Shown here piece after piece: positions 50,968 through 59,260 of a stretch of 64,000 nt of DNA. The DNA is from Hymenobacter citatus. GTDB lineage: Bacteria > Bacteroidota > Bacteroidia > Cytophagales > Hymenobacteraceae. The stretch lies in contig NZ_JACSCY010000015.1 of assembly GCF_014333615.1 (NCBI RefSeq), positions 62,001 to 126,000 of the forward strand, written 5' to 3'. The notes under the pieces are model-generated. The model was given only the letters and a program-made list of their open reading frames with translations. It was not told the origin of the DNA and did not search any database. How positions within the stretch are numbered: the first letter of the stretch is position 1; each line of letters starts with the position of its first letter. Position numbers and translations under genes: made by a program.

Positions 50968-52287
50968 TTAGAAAGCTTCCCCCACTGCGAAGATGATACC
51001 AGAGTTGCCGCCCGAGCCTACCCCATAATCAAGGCGGATGTTGAGTCGGTCGCGGCGGTTGAAGCGGAAGCGGGCTCCTACCCCACCGGCCAGCTTGGTG
51101 CCGTCGAAGGTGTAGTCGTTTAGATTATACCCTACCTGGCCGGCTGCAATGAACGCAGCAATATCAAAGCGCCAAATGAGCTTCTGGCGTATTTCAGCCT
51201 GCACTGTTGTGAATTGACGGTCGCGGTAGCGGGCTTCGTAGATACCACGCATCAGGTAAGAGTTGTTATAGATAGCACCCCCCAGCGTAGCGCCCATACC
51301 GCCCAGCTCCCGAAAGGGAACATCGCCGGAGTGGTATTGCCCCACAAATTGCAGTGCCAAGATGGTATTGTTGGAGCCGAACAACGGGTTGAAGTGACGC
51401 GCATCGATCTGATAGCGCGTGAAGCGGTAGTCGCTGCCTAGCGCCCCGCCGTTGAACAGGATATGTGCGTCCACGAAGTTACCGCGGTAGGTAGCCAGCA
51501 CGTTGTCGCGACCATCATATAGCAACGCCGGCCCTACTCCAGAGCTGATAGTACCGTTGCGTTGCTCACCCAAACCACGGAAGTTTTCACGGGCCCCCAA
51601 CTGCGCATACACCGGCGGAACGCTCATGTACTTCTCCGCCTCACGCAGCTCCACGTCGCCCAGGTTAGTCAGGCGGTAGCGGACACCCACAAACAGGTTA
51701 GGCGCAGCCTTTGCCAAGGCTTTCTCATCGAATACAAACAGAGGATACTGAATGCTTACTTTGTCGCTCTTGCGCGTATCGTTTCCAATACCGAAATAGT
51801 CGAAGCGCAGATCATAGTAGCTCAGCTCACCCGAGAAGTAGAACTTCTCGCCGGGGGTGAAGATGGTGTGCGTGAGCTGAATCGTTGTTTGTTTCTTCTG
51901 GCTAAACCACGCAATAAGGCGAGCGTTTGATTTACGCACGGTGGTATCGGTGCCAAAGCGCCATACCGGTAGGATGGCCGCCCCTACGGCGAAACCAGTT
52001 TCCTGCTGATAAAAGGCAATAGGTACTGGAATAAAGCTTGGCTTATCACTGGGGCTAAAGTCTAGCTTACGGGTAGGAACACGGCGAGGCGTTAGCAGGG
52101 AGGTAGCGGGCTGGCGGTTGGCCAGCAGGCCCAGCGTAGGCGCCGGCGCCTCCGTAGGCTCCGCCGCCGATGCTAATACGGTAGGAGAAGCTGGAGGTGG
52201 TGCCACCACCGAGTAGGGCGCCGCAGATTGAGCGGCCGCAGACAAGGCCAGCCCGGATAAGACCAGCGGCAGGTAGAGAAAGCGCAT
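50968..52287 (-). CDS. BamA/TamA-type outer membrane beta-barrel protein
   Basis: 439 residues. Signal peptide ends near AAAAQS; a Pro/Ala-rich spacer; then a barrel of alternating amphipathic strands starting SFIPVPIAFYQQETGFAVGAA and ending in an aromatic residue, VGEAF. The strand pattern (GVGPALLYDGRDNVLATYRG, NIRLDYGVG) is that of the surface antigen D15 domain. No POTRA repeats are seen, so it is the barrel-only form, with unknown function. Confidence 0.85.
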   Translation of the reverse strand: MRFLYLPLVLSGLALSAAAQSAAPYSVVAPPPASPTVLASAAEPTEAPAPTLGLLANRQPATSLLTPRRVPTRKLDFSPSDKPSFIPVPIAFYQQETGFAVGAAILPVWRFGTDTTVRKSNARLIAWFSQKKQTTIQLTHTIFTPGEKFYFSGELSYYDLRFDYFGIGNDTRKSDKVSIQYPLFVFDEKALAKAAPNLFVGVRYRLTNLGDVELREAEKYMSVPPVYAQLGARENFRGLGEQRNGTISSGVGPALLYDGRDNVLATYRGNFVDAHILFNGGALGSDYRFTRYQIDARHFNPLFGSNNTILALQFVGQYHSGDVPFRELGGMGATLGGAIYNNSYLMRGIYEARYRDRQFTTVQAEIRQKLIWRFDIAAFIAAGQVGYNLNDYTFDGTKLAGGVGARFRFNRRDRLNIRLDYGVGSGGNSGIIFAVGEAF

Positions 52288-52403
52288 AAAAATGCCAGAC
52301 AGAAAAAGGTGGAAGCCAGGAAATCAGGTGGCCCGAAAAGGCGGCGCCACGCAACGCATCTGACTAGGATTTCTGCACTAACGCAACAGTGCCTACTACG
52401 GTT

Positions 52404-53324
52404 TTAGACAATGGCAGATAAAGGAATAGACAGCACGCCGGCCAACATAATCCATTTGCACCAAGCGCTGAGCTGCGCAAAATGCCGCCGACGGTCGGCG
52501 CGCCGCAACTGATAGCTCAACGCTAGCATGGGAAGCAGACAAAGCACTAGCAACCAAGCACCTAACCACGGATAACCAGTTTGAAAGGATTCGGATGCAG
52601 CTCCGCCGGTTAAGAATAGTAAGCAAACCAAGAAGGCGCCTGCTACCCATTTCGCCCGGCTCACGCCCCATACGATAGGCAGCGTACGGCAATCGTGCTG
52701 CGCATCGCCACGCATATCTTCCACATCCTTCACAATTTCGCGCACCATAGTGAGCAAGAAAGCCGCCAGCGCGTAGCCCCACGGACTCGCCTGCCCCGTG
52801 CGAGCCTGCAACTCGGGTAGGAGTACCATTGCTGCTGTGAGGGTAGCAATGCTGGCATTGCCGGCCAGGGCCACGCGTTTAAAGCGTACAGAGTAGCCCC
52901 ACAAGAGCAGCGCCGACCCCACATGCACCAAGCCTAGCAGTGGTGAAAGCACACCTGCCACCACAATGCCAATACCCGACAGGATGAGATGGGCCATCAT
53001 GGCGTGGCGCCGGTTGATGAGGCGGCCAATGACAAGTTGGCCAGGCCGGTTGACGGCGTCAATCTTCACATCGTAATAGTCGTTGATGATGTAGCCGGCA
53101 GCTGCTACGCACAGCGTGGCTAGCACTAACAGCAAAAACGGCGACGCCAGTACTACCCGCCAAGTGGCCGTTGGCAACAGTGTTGCCCGCACCAGCAGCA
53201 GGCACAGCCCCATTAGCAGCAGGTTGGGCAGCCGGATCAGGCGGGCTAGTTGCCGGCTCCTTTCAACCCACGATAGTTTTCTGGTAGGCATAGCTGGTTT
53301 TATAGAAGGCACGCGATAAATCAT
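52404..53324 (-). CDS. UbiA-family prenyltransferase
   Basis: 306 residues (an ATG at 53291 gives 295). Eight or so membrane helices. The first Asp-rich motif is NDYYDVKIDAVNRP and the second is EIVKDVEDMRGD, both binding Mg-diphosphate. The branch resembles geranylgeranylglycerol-phosphate or chlorophyll/haem-type UbiA members of Bacteroidota; the acceptor is not determined. It is followed downstream by no coupled gene. Confidence 0.88.
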   Translation of the reverse strand: MIYRVPSIKPAMPTRKLSWVERSRQLARLIRLPNLLLMGLCLLLVRATLLPTATWRVVLASPFLLLVLATLCVAAAGYIINDYYDVKIDAVNRPGQLVIGRLINRRHAMMAHLILSGIGIVVAGVLSPLLGLVHVGSALLLWGYSVRFKRVALAGNASIATLTAAMVLLPELQARTGQASPWGYALAAFLLTMVREIVKDVEDMRGDAQHDCRTLPIVWGVSRAKWVAGAFLVCLLFLTGGAASESFQTGYPWLGAWLLVLCLLPMLALSYQLRRADRRRHFAQLSAWCKWIMLAGVLSIPLSAIV

Positions 53325-53532
53325 TGCAACACAAAACCTACTCTATAGTCAATTTATTGCTAATCAGAAGATTGAGACACCACACGCAATTGGGCTTGCG
53401 TCCTACCACCCGCATGGCGCTATTCGTCTGTGCTTCTACAATTTGTGTATCTCAAACACAAGAACTGCATAACATACTATATCCCCCATTCACCCACCTG
53501 TTTTTTACCATACCCCTACCCTTCAGCAGCTA

Positions 53533-53568
53533 AAAAGAAAGCCTCTCCAACGAAGGAGAGGCTTTCTA
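53533..53568 (-). terminator. Terminator of the cold-shock gene
   Basis: AAGAAAGCCTCTCC pairs with GGAGAGGCTTTCT across AACGAA. The remaining part of 53325-53601 shows nothing identifiable. Confidence 0.85.
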
Positions 53569-53601
53569 TACAACCTTAAGAAGTCAATGGGTCGGGCGAC
53601 C

Positions 53602-53796
53602 CTATACTTTCTTTACGTTCACGGCGTTAACGCCTTTGCGGCCTTCCTGGGTATCAAATTCCACGCGGTCGTTCTGCTGAATCTGGCCCCCGTTAAGGCC
53701 GGTAATGTGGACGAAGAAATCTTCCTTCGTGCCGTCTTCCGTAATGAAGCCGTAGCCCTTCGACTCATTAAAGAATTTTACGGTTCCTGTTTTCAT
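53602..53796 (-). CDS. Cold-shock domain protein
   Basis: 64 residues from the ATG at 53796. One OB-fold cold-shock domain with both RNA-binding motifs, KGYGFIT (RNP1) and DFFVHIT (RNP2). It is an RNA chaperone of the CspA type. A short 5' leader of about 30 bases is too short for the thermosensor UTR of E. coli cspA. Confidence 0.96.
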   Translation of the reverse strand: MKTGTVKFFNESKGYGFITEDGTKEDFFVHITGLNGGQIQQNDRVEFDTQEGRKGVNAVNVKKV

Positions 53797-53830
53797 GAAA
53801 AAAAGCAAATGGGGTGAATGGATGAGCGGG

Positions 53831-53860
53831 TAAAGTTAGAGGGATTTCGCAAAAACGCAA
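53831..53860 (-). promoter_or_regulatory. Promoter of the cold-shock gene
   Basis: TTG (53860-53858), 19 bases, then TAACTTTA (53838-53831) on the minus strand; one base off TAnnTTTG. Confidence 0.6.
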
Positions 53861-53930
53861 CTCCTCTACCGTTGGCTTCATAAAAAGATAGCACTTTTAC
53901 GATAAAGCCTCACAATCACCTCTTTCGCGC

Positions 53931-54431
53931 TTACCAGGTGCCCTGGCTTTTCATGGTTGCCTCTAGTAGTTCCCGCACGGCCCCGCGCCCACCAGCCCGC
54001 TGGGCCACGTAGTTGCTGATGGCGAGTACATCAGGGGTAGCATCGGCGGGGCAGGCGGCTACGGCGCAACGGCGCATGGTTTCCATGTCGGGCACGTCGT
54101 CGCCCATGTAGGCAATGTGCGCGGGGTCGATGCGGTGCACGTTGATGTACGAGTTGAAAATCTTCATCTTGTCATCTACCCCCAGGTAGATGTCGTACAC
54201 GTCCAGCGACTCCAGCCGCCGCCGTACGCCTTCTTCCTCACGGCCCGAAATAACCACCACGCGGTAGCCCTTGCGCAGCGCGTGCCGGATGGCATAGCCA
54301 TCGTGAATGTGAAAGGCGCGAGCCTGCTCGCCCGAGTTCAGGGCCAGCATGGTCCCATCGGTCATCACCCCATCCACATCCAGCACAAACATTCGAATGA
54401 CGGTCAGATCGGGCGTATTCGTTGCTTCCAT
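53931..54431 (-). CDS. kdsC: KdsC-like HAD phosphatase (KDO-8-phosphate phosphatase)
   Basis: 166 residues, C0-type HAD without cap. Nucleophile motif DVDGVMTDG, the Ser/Thr motif VISGR and the acidic loop GDDVPDM are intact. KdsC releases phosphate from KDO-8-P for lipid A core synthesis. It starts 135 bases downstream of iscX, with an inverted repeat between. A general sugar phosphatase is the alternative. Confidence 0.9.
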   Translation of the reverse strand: MEATNTPDLTVIRMFVLDVDGVMTDGTMLALNSGEQARAFHIHDGYAIRHALRKGYRVVVISGREEEGVRRRLESLDVYDIYLGVDDKMKIFNSYINVHRIDPAHIAYMGDDVPDMETMRRCAVAACPADATPDVLAISNYVAQRAGGRGAVRELLEATMKSQGTW

Positions 54432-54432
54432 A

Positions 54433-54562
54433 AGGTGAAATGGTGAGATAGTGAGATGGTGAAATAGTGAGTTTGTTGTTCTACTGTTACCACCAGCGCA
54501 GCTTGCGCAAGTGGCGCAGCCAGAACATCAAACTCACCATCTCACCAGTTCACCATCTCACT
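54433..54562. repeat. Inverted repeat between iscX and kdsC
   Basis: Imperfect arms rich in GTGAGATGGTGAAAT (left about 54433-54480, right about 54521-54562) around a loop with GCGCAGCTTGCGCAAGTGG. Same family as 25229-25359, including similar loop words. Confidence 0.8.
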
Positions 54563-54565
54563 ACT

Positions 54566-54802
54566 TTATTGATTATCGCGCCACTCGTAGACCCACTTGG
54601 CCTGAATTTGCTCCAGGTGGCCTTCGTTGGCCTGCTCGCGGGTTCCCTCAAAGTTGGGGAGGGATAATACCCAGTCAATAAGCTCGGTGAAGCGGATGCG
54701 GTAGATTTTGGCCTCCGTGAAATCGTCGCCGAATTTCTCATAGAGGGCCATGGCCACGTCTTCGTGGTCGCTCCACTTGATGGGTGGCTCGAAGTGATTC
54801 AT
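54566..54802 (-). CDS. iscX: Fe-S assembly protein IscX
   Basis: 78 residues from the ATG at 54802. The family core is WSDHEDVAMALYEKFGDD, then RFTELIDWVLSLPNF and the end AKWVYEWRD. IscX is an acidic partner of IscS that modulates cluster assembly. It follows fdx, as in isc operons; no other isc gene is in the window. Confidence 0.93.
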   Translation of the reverse strand: MNHFEPPIKWSDHEDVAMALYEKFGDDFTEAKIYRIRFTELIDWVLSLPNFEGTREQANEGHLEQIQAKWVYEWRDNQ

Positions 54803-54826
54803 TACTTGAATGGTTAGATTAGGTGG

Positions 54827-54914
54827 ATGGCTGAATGGTTGGCTGGCCACATGGTGGTCGTTCGTAGCCATTGGATGGAACGACCACCATGTGGCCAGCC
54901 AACCATTCAGCCAT
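54827..54914. repeat. 36-base perfect inverted repeat between fdx and iscX
   Basis: Arms 54827-54862 and 54879-54914 match throughout; composed of ATGGCTGAATGGTTGGCTGG and CCACATGGTGGTCGTT, loop 16 bases. It fills the intercistronic gap. Confidence 0.92.
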
Positions 54915-54919
54915 TGAAA

Positions 54920-55252
54920 TCAGTGTCCCAGGAAGTTCTGGGGCGGAATCAGGATTTCCAGCTCGTCGGTGTCAGCCTGCACCACGCATTGGCAAGCCAG
55001 GCGCGAGTTGATGCGGGGGTTGATGGCGCGGTCGATGAAATCCTCTTCTTTGTCCGAAATTTCGGGCAGAGAGTCTTCGCCGCGCTGCACGTACACGTGA
55101 CACGTGCTGCACCCGCACACGCCGCCGCAGTTGTGCTGCAACTGCACGCCGTTGTTGAGCGCTACGTCCAGCACCGACTCGCCCTCAGCGGCCACGTGGG
55201 TCTGGTCGGGCTGCCCGTCCTGAAACTTGAAATGTATATTGACGACTTTCAC
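54920..55252 (-). CDS. fdx: Adrenodoxin-type 2Fe-2S ferredoxin (ISC)
   Basis: 110 residues. Cluster ligands are CGGVCGCSTC followed by a distal Cys in RLACQC. The start VVNIHFKFQDG and paired iscX identify the ISC ferredoxin, which supplies electrons for cluster assembly. Strong promoter upstream (55284-55313). Confidence 0.94.
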   Translation of the reverse strand: MKVVNIHFKFQDGQPDQTHVAAEGESVLDVALNNGVQLQHNCGGVCGCSTCHVYVQRGEDSLPEISDKEEDFIDRAINPRINSRLACQCVVQADTDELEILIPPQNFLGH

Positions 55253-55283
55253 AGGAAGTAGCTACGTAATTAGCAAAGAGGGG

Positions 55284-55313
55284 CAAAGGTACGGATGCCT
55301 CCCCCCGAATCAA
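55284..55313 (-). promoter_or_regulatory. Canonical Bacteroidota promoter of fdx
   Basis: On the minus strand TTG (55313-55311), 19 bases, TACCTTTG (55291-55284), a full match to TTG-N19-TAnnTTTG, 32 bases before the ATG. Confidence 0.78.
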
Positions 55314-55315
55314 AA

Positions 55316-56104
55316 CTAGCCGGCCGACGGCTCTGCTGCCTGCTGCTGAATACTGCGCGAGACGGTAGCGTACACCTCCTGCCACATAGGATGAGCCTGT
55401 AGCGCGGTCTGGTGCCGGGCCAGGGTAGGCGCATCGTGCCGGGCAGCGGGGCCGGTTTGCACCGTGAAGGGGGGGTAGGCCAGGGCCTTTTCTACGGTTT
55501 CGCGCACCAAGGGCAGGATGAGTTCAAACGGCAGCCCGGCTTCCTGCAACAGCGCGTGGCTGATGCCGAGCACGTGGTTGGTGAAGTTGCCAGCAAACAC
55601 GGCCGCGGTGTGTAGCAGAAGACGCTGCCCGGAGTTAAGCAGGCGCACATCCTGGCTCAGGCTGTGCGCCAGTGCCAGTAGGGTAGCCTGGCTGGCCGCA
55701 TCAGCCGCTTCCAGGCAGAGCGGGAGTGTGGCCCAGTCTACCATGCGGCCGGGGCTGAACGTTTGCAACGGGTAGAAAACGCCGCCGCGCAGGTGGGGGT
55801 AGGATGCAAATACCGCCAGTGGCAGTGCGCCGGCCGTGTGCGCGGCCAGCACATTGGCAGGCAATTGCAACTGCGCCAGCAGCGGCTCCACGGCGGCGTC
55901 GGGCACGGCCAGCAGTATTAGTTCTGCTTCCATTTGGCGCAAATCGAGGGTGGTGGTAGCGCCGGCGCCGGGTAGCTGCGCGGCCAGCGCGGCGGCACTG
56001 GCTGCCGTGCGGCTCCACACGTGTGTGATGGTGTGGCCCGCCCGCAGCAGAGCCGGCCCTAGTTGGGTGGCTACCCGGCCGGCACCTACCAAGCAAATAC
56101 GCAT
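55316..56104 (-). CDS. Rossmann-like protein with DUF2520 domain
   Basis: 262 residues from the ATG at 56104. N-terminal NAD(P)-binding motif CLVGAGRVATQLGPAL, then HTAGALPLAVF and the DUF2520 helical half with LHTAAVFAGNFTNH and KALAYPPFTVQTGPAARHD. It is related to pyrroline-5-carboxylate reductase. The reaction is unknown; it commonly lies near kdsC in Bacteroidota, as here. Confidence 0.9.
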   Translation of the reverse strand: MRICLVGAGRVATQLGPALLRAGHTITHVWSRTAASAAALAAQLPGAGATTTLDLRQMEAELILLAVPDAAVEPLLAQLQLPANVLAAHTAGALPLAVFASYPHLRGGVFYPLQTFSPGRMVDWATLPLCLEAADAASQATLLALAHSLSQDVRLLNSGQRLLLHTAAVFAGNFTNHVLGISHALLQEAGLPFELILPLVRETVEKALAYPPFTVQTGPAARHDAPTLARHQTALQAHPMWQEVYATVSRSIQQQAAEPSAG

Positions 56105-56319
56105 AGTAAAAAAGAGATTTGAAATGGTAAGTTGCTGCTGCTTATTGAAAACAGCGCCCGATAGCAAGGCGACGCAACACCATAATTTTTCGTCGGAGAT
56201 GCTATCTTAACTATAGAAAGCACGTAGTGTTTACTGCTTTATTTCTAGAAGCTGCCTAAGCCACTGTATTTTCCCGTTCTGCTCTCAACTTAAACGCTTT
56301 TTACCGAAACACCTTCTAC

Positions 56320-59013
56320 ATGCAACATCTATACACTACCCCAACGGAGCGCCCTGCGCGGCGTTGGGTGGGGCGCTTGCTGGGGCTGTGCGCGCTGGCG
56401 CTTGGCTTGCAGCTGCCGGCTCAGGCACAAAGCCTAAACTACAATGTCTTCTATTCTGAGACGGTAGCTGGCACATATACTGATCTTGGTAATACAGGCA
56501 CTGTTATTTCTACAGCCAATACGGATAATGCCAACTCTTCAGCACAGTCCATTGGCTTCACCTTCACCTATAGCGGCCAGAGCTTTACGCAGTTTATTCT
56601 GAATACAAACGGTTACCTGAAGCTAGGTAGCACAGCCCCCTCTACAACTGCTTTTTATAGCGATGCTACTAATGGTGTGGGCGGACCGCTGGACAGTAAT
56701 AATTCAGCAGATGTGAATTTGCTTCTACCCTTCAATACCGACCTGGAAGCAGGTTCTAGCCCCGCCGAGTACCGGGTTGCTACCACTGGTACAGCTCCTA
56801 ATAGAGTATGTACCATTCAGTGGAAAAACGTTAGCGACAAGTTGAACGGCAGCTTCACCAAGCAATACAGAAACTTTTCCTTTCAGGTAAAGCTCTACGA
56901 AACTAGCAATAACGTTGAGTTTGTATATGGCGCGGCTACAGCTAGCACGGGCACCGCTATTGAATACAAAACAGCGGCAGTCGGTATCAAGGGAGCCAGC
57001 GCGGCCGAGAATCAGATTGTAGCGCTGTATAAGGAAGGGGATGATGCGTGGGCACAGGCGCAGTTTGTGGCAGGCAATGATTACTTTGATTTTTTGAGCT
57101 CCACCCTCCCCGATGCGGGTCGTACGTACCGCTTCCTTCCAGCCCCCGCCCGCGATGCCGCCCCCTTTACTATTTATACGTTGGGAAAAGTAGCAGCAGA
57201 AGCAACGCCGCATCGCGTTCGAGCATTAGTAGTAAACACTGGCTTAACTACTTTAGCTAGCGTGCCGGTTACGCTAACTGTTTCGGGAGCAACTTCTTTC
57301 ACTAATACGCAGACTGTCACGAACCTAGCACCCGGTGAAGGGGACTATGTAACGTTTGATGGCTATGCCCCTACTGCTACCGGTGCCAACACCATAGCGG
57401 TGGCGGTAGGTGCCGATGATCAAAACGGCAACAATCAACAGACAACATCCCAGCAGGTAACGCAGAAGGATCTTTCTTACATTGATTCCTCCCTACCTTT
57501 TGATATTTCACTTTCTATTGGTGGTGCGGGATCTAAGCTGGCAACCAAATACAGCATCAATCAGGCTACTGTCATCAGTGCCCTCACAGCTACTTTTGGC
57601 AATGGTGGTGCGGCGCCTTACCGTTTGCAGATCTATAATGCGCTAGGTGCCAATGGCTCGCCTGGCGATGTACTGTATACATCGGCTGTGCAGACCCGCC
57701 CCGCTACTGCGGGTCCCGTTACCTTGGCAGTACCTAACATCGTGGTAGACCGCGACTTTTACGTAGTCATCACGGAAGAGTCGGATAATGCAGGCGTAGG
57801 CATAGCCGGCCAATATGAATTCCCGCTGCGGCCAAATAATTTTTATGTTCTTTTCTCTAACATACAAGGGGCGCCTGTTGGGTGGGTTCCTACTGAAGCT
57901 TTAGATTTTAATTTTCGCTTGGCACTGGATGTCACGTTTGGCGCTACACCAACCTGTGCACCACCCACTAGCGTTGCTTTTGCAGCCATTACCCCTACCT
58001 CCGCCAATGTGACATTCACAGCCTCACCCGGCGCAGGACTCTATGTAGCTGAATATGGTCCGGCAGGGTTTACACCCGGTTCAGGCACTACGATTACCAG
58101 CCCTACGTCGCCTATTACGTTAACGGGTTTGTCGCCGCTGACTACCTATGATGTGTACGTGAGTAAAAGCTGCGGCACCAGCGCCCGCTATGGCCCTCTG
58201 AAGCTGACTACCCTTTGCCAGCCAGCGGCCGTCACTTTCCCTTACACCCAGAATTTCGATGCGGCCACTACATTGCCTTGTGGCTATACTATTCTGGATG
58301 CCAACAACGACGGGAATACCTGGGAAATTTTATCCGGCATACCTACTCTCACACGCAGCCGGCCAAATGCACTGATTTGCTATCCTGGCAACAATGCAAG
58401 TGATGATTGGGTATTCACACAAGCTTTACCACTCCCTGCCAATCAGCGCTATACAGCCTCGTTTTACTATTACTTAGCTAATACCCAAAGTAACAATCAA
58501 CCAGGACCCTATACGCAGCCAGCCAACGTAGAAGTGTTTATTGGCACCTCGCCTACCCCAGCTGCCATGACAACTAATCTCTATCGAAACACCAGCCTGC
58601 CAGTGGTAGCTACAGCCTATACGCAAATCCAGGGAGCTGCATTCACTCCACCTAGTGCAGGCTCATACTACATAGGTATACACAATAAGAATTCCTCCAC
58701 TTCGGGCATTCTGATCATTGATGATCTATCTGTGACAACCACTGCCCTACCCGTCAACCAAGCCCTTTCGCGGGCCATTGAGGCCTATCCTAACCCTACC
58801 ACGGGCATGGTCCGTTTGAACCTAAGTGCCACCAATGCCCGCCAGCGGCGTGCTACGGTGTTTAACACCTTAGGCCAAGCCGTGCTGACACGTCCGCTCA
58901 CCGCGGCCGCCGAGCAGCAGCTCGACCTTTCCACGCTCAGCAGTGGCCTTTATACGGTGCAGCTACAGCTAGATAACGATGTAGTGGTAAAGCGCGTGAG
59001 CTTGCAAAAATAA
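56320..59013 (+). CDS. T9SS-sorted extracellular protein (fibronectin III and MAM-like domains), copy 1
   Basis: 897 residues. Signal peptide to AQAQ; a conserved N-domain (about 40-280) with NTNGYLKLGS; a CARDB/Ig-like part; a fibronectin type III domain near 550-635; a cleaved-adhesin/MAM-like domain with FPYTQNFDAATTLPCGY; and a type A T9SS sorting domain starting at AYPNPTTG and ending VKRVSLQK. It is a secreted or surface adhesin-like protein. The next gene is a full paralogue, but this copy is markedly more AT-rich in codons. Confidence 0.9.
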   Translation: MQHLYTTPTERPARRWVGRLLGLCALALGLQLPAQAQSLNYNVFYSETVAGTYTDLGNTGTVISTANTDNANSSAQSIGFTFTYSGQSFTQFILNTNGYLKLGSTAPSTTAFYSDATNGVGGPLDSNNSADVNLLLPFNTDLEAGSSPAEYRVATTGTAPNRVCTIQWKNVSDKLNGSFTKQYRNFSFQVKLYETSNNVEFVYGAATASTGTAIEYKTAAVGIKGASAAENQIVALYKEGDDAWAQAQFVAGNDYFDFLSSTLPDAGRTYRFLPAPARDAAPFTIYTLGKVAAEATPHRVRALVVNTGLTTLASVPVTLTVSGATSFTNTQTVTNLAPGEGDYVTFDGYAPTATGANTIAVAVGADDQNGNNQQTTSQQVTQKDLSYIDSSLPFDISLSIGGAGSKLATKYSINQATVISALTATFGNGGAAPYRLQIYNALGANGSPGDVLYTSAVQTRPATAGPVTLAVPNIVVDRDFYVVITEESDNAGVGIAGQYEFPLRPNNFYVLFSNIQGAPVGWVPTEALDFNFRLALDVTFGATPTCAPPTSVAFAAITPTSANVTFTASPGAGLYVAEYGPAGFTPGSGTTITSPTSPITLTGLSPLTTYDVYVSKSCGTSARYGPLKLTTLCQPAAVTFPYTQNFDAATTLPCGYTILDANNDGNTWEILSGIPTLTRSRPNALICYPGNNASDDWVFTQALPLPANQRYTASFYYYLANTQSNNQPGPYTQPANVEVFIGTSPTPAAMTTNLYRNTSLPVVATAYTQIQGAAFTPPSAGSYYIGIHNKNSSTSGILIIDDLSVTTTALPVNQALSRAIEAYPNPTTGMVRLNLSATNARQRRATVFNTLGQAVLTRPLTAAAEQQLDLSTLSSGLYTVQLQLDNDVVVKRVSLQK

Positions 59014-59038
59014 GGTCAACTTGTTTCTGATTTTGCCA

Positions 59039-59068
59039 GAAGGGCAGTCTGAAAAGACTGCCCTTCTG
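59039..59068 (+). terminator. Terminator of T9SS cargo copy 1
   Basis: AGAAGGGCAGTC and GACTGCCCTTCT pair perfectly across TGAAAA, 25 bases after the stop. Confidence 0.85.
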
Positions 59069-59260
59069 CTTATGCAGTTCTATCGTAACCGTCGGTGCCT
59101 GCTACAAACAGAAATCAGAGCGCTGTGCTCTCCCTTCTAAAACGGCATTTTGTGGTAGACTTTACACATAGCCGTAGCAGCCTTCTCGAAGAAATTCAGC
59201 ATCTTGACCAAGCATTTTTCCTTTGCCGATACACCTCCTTTCACCTCCCATTCTATTTCT

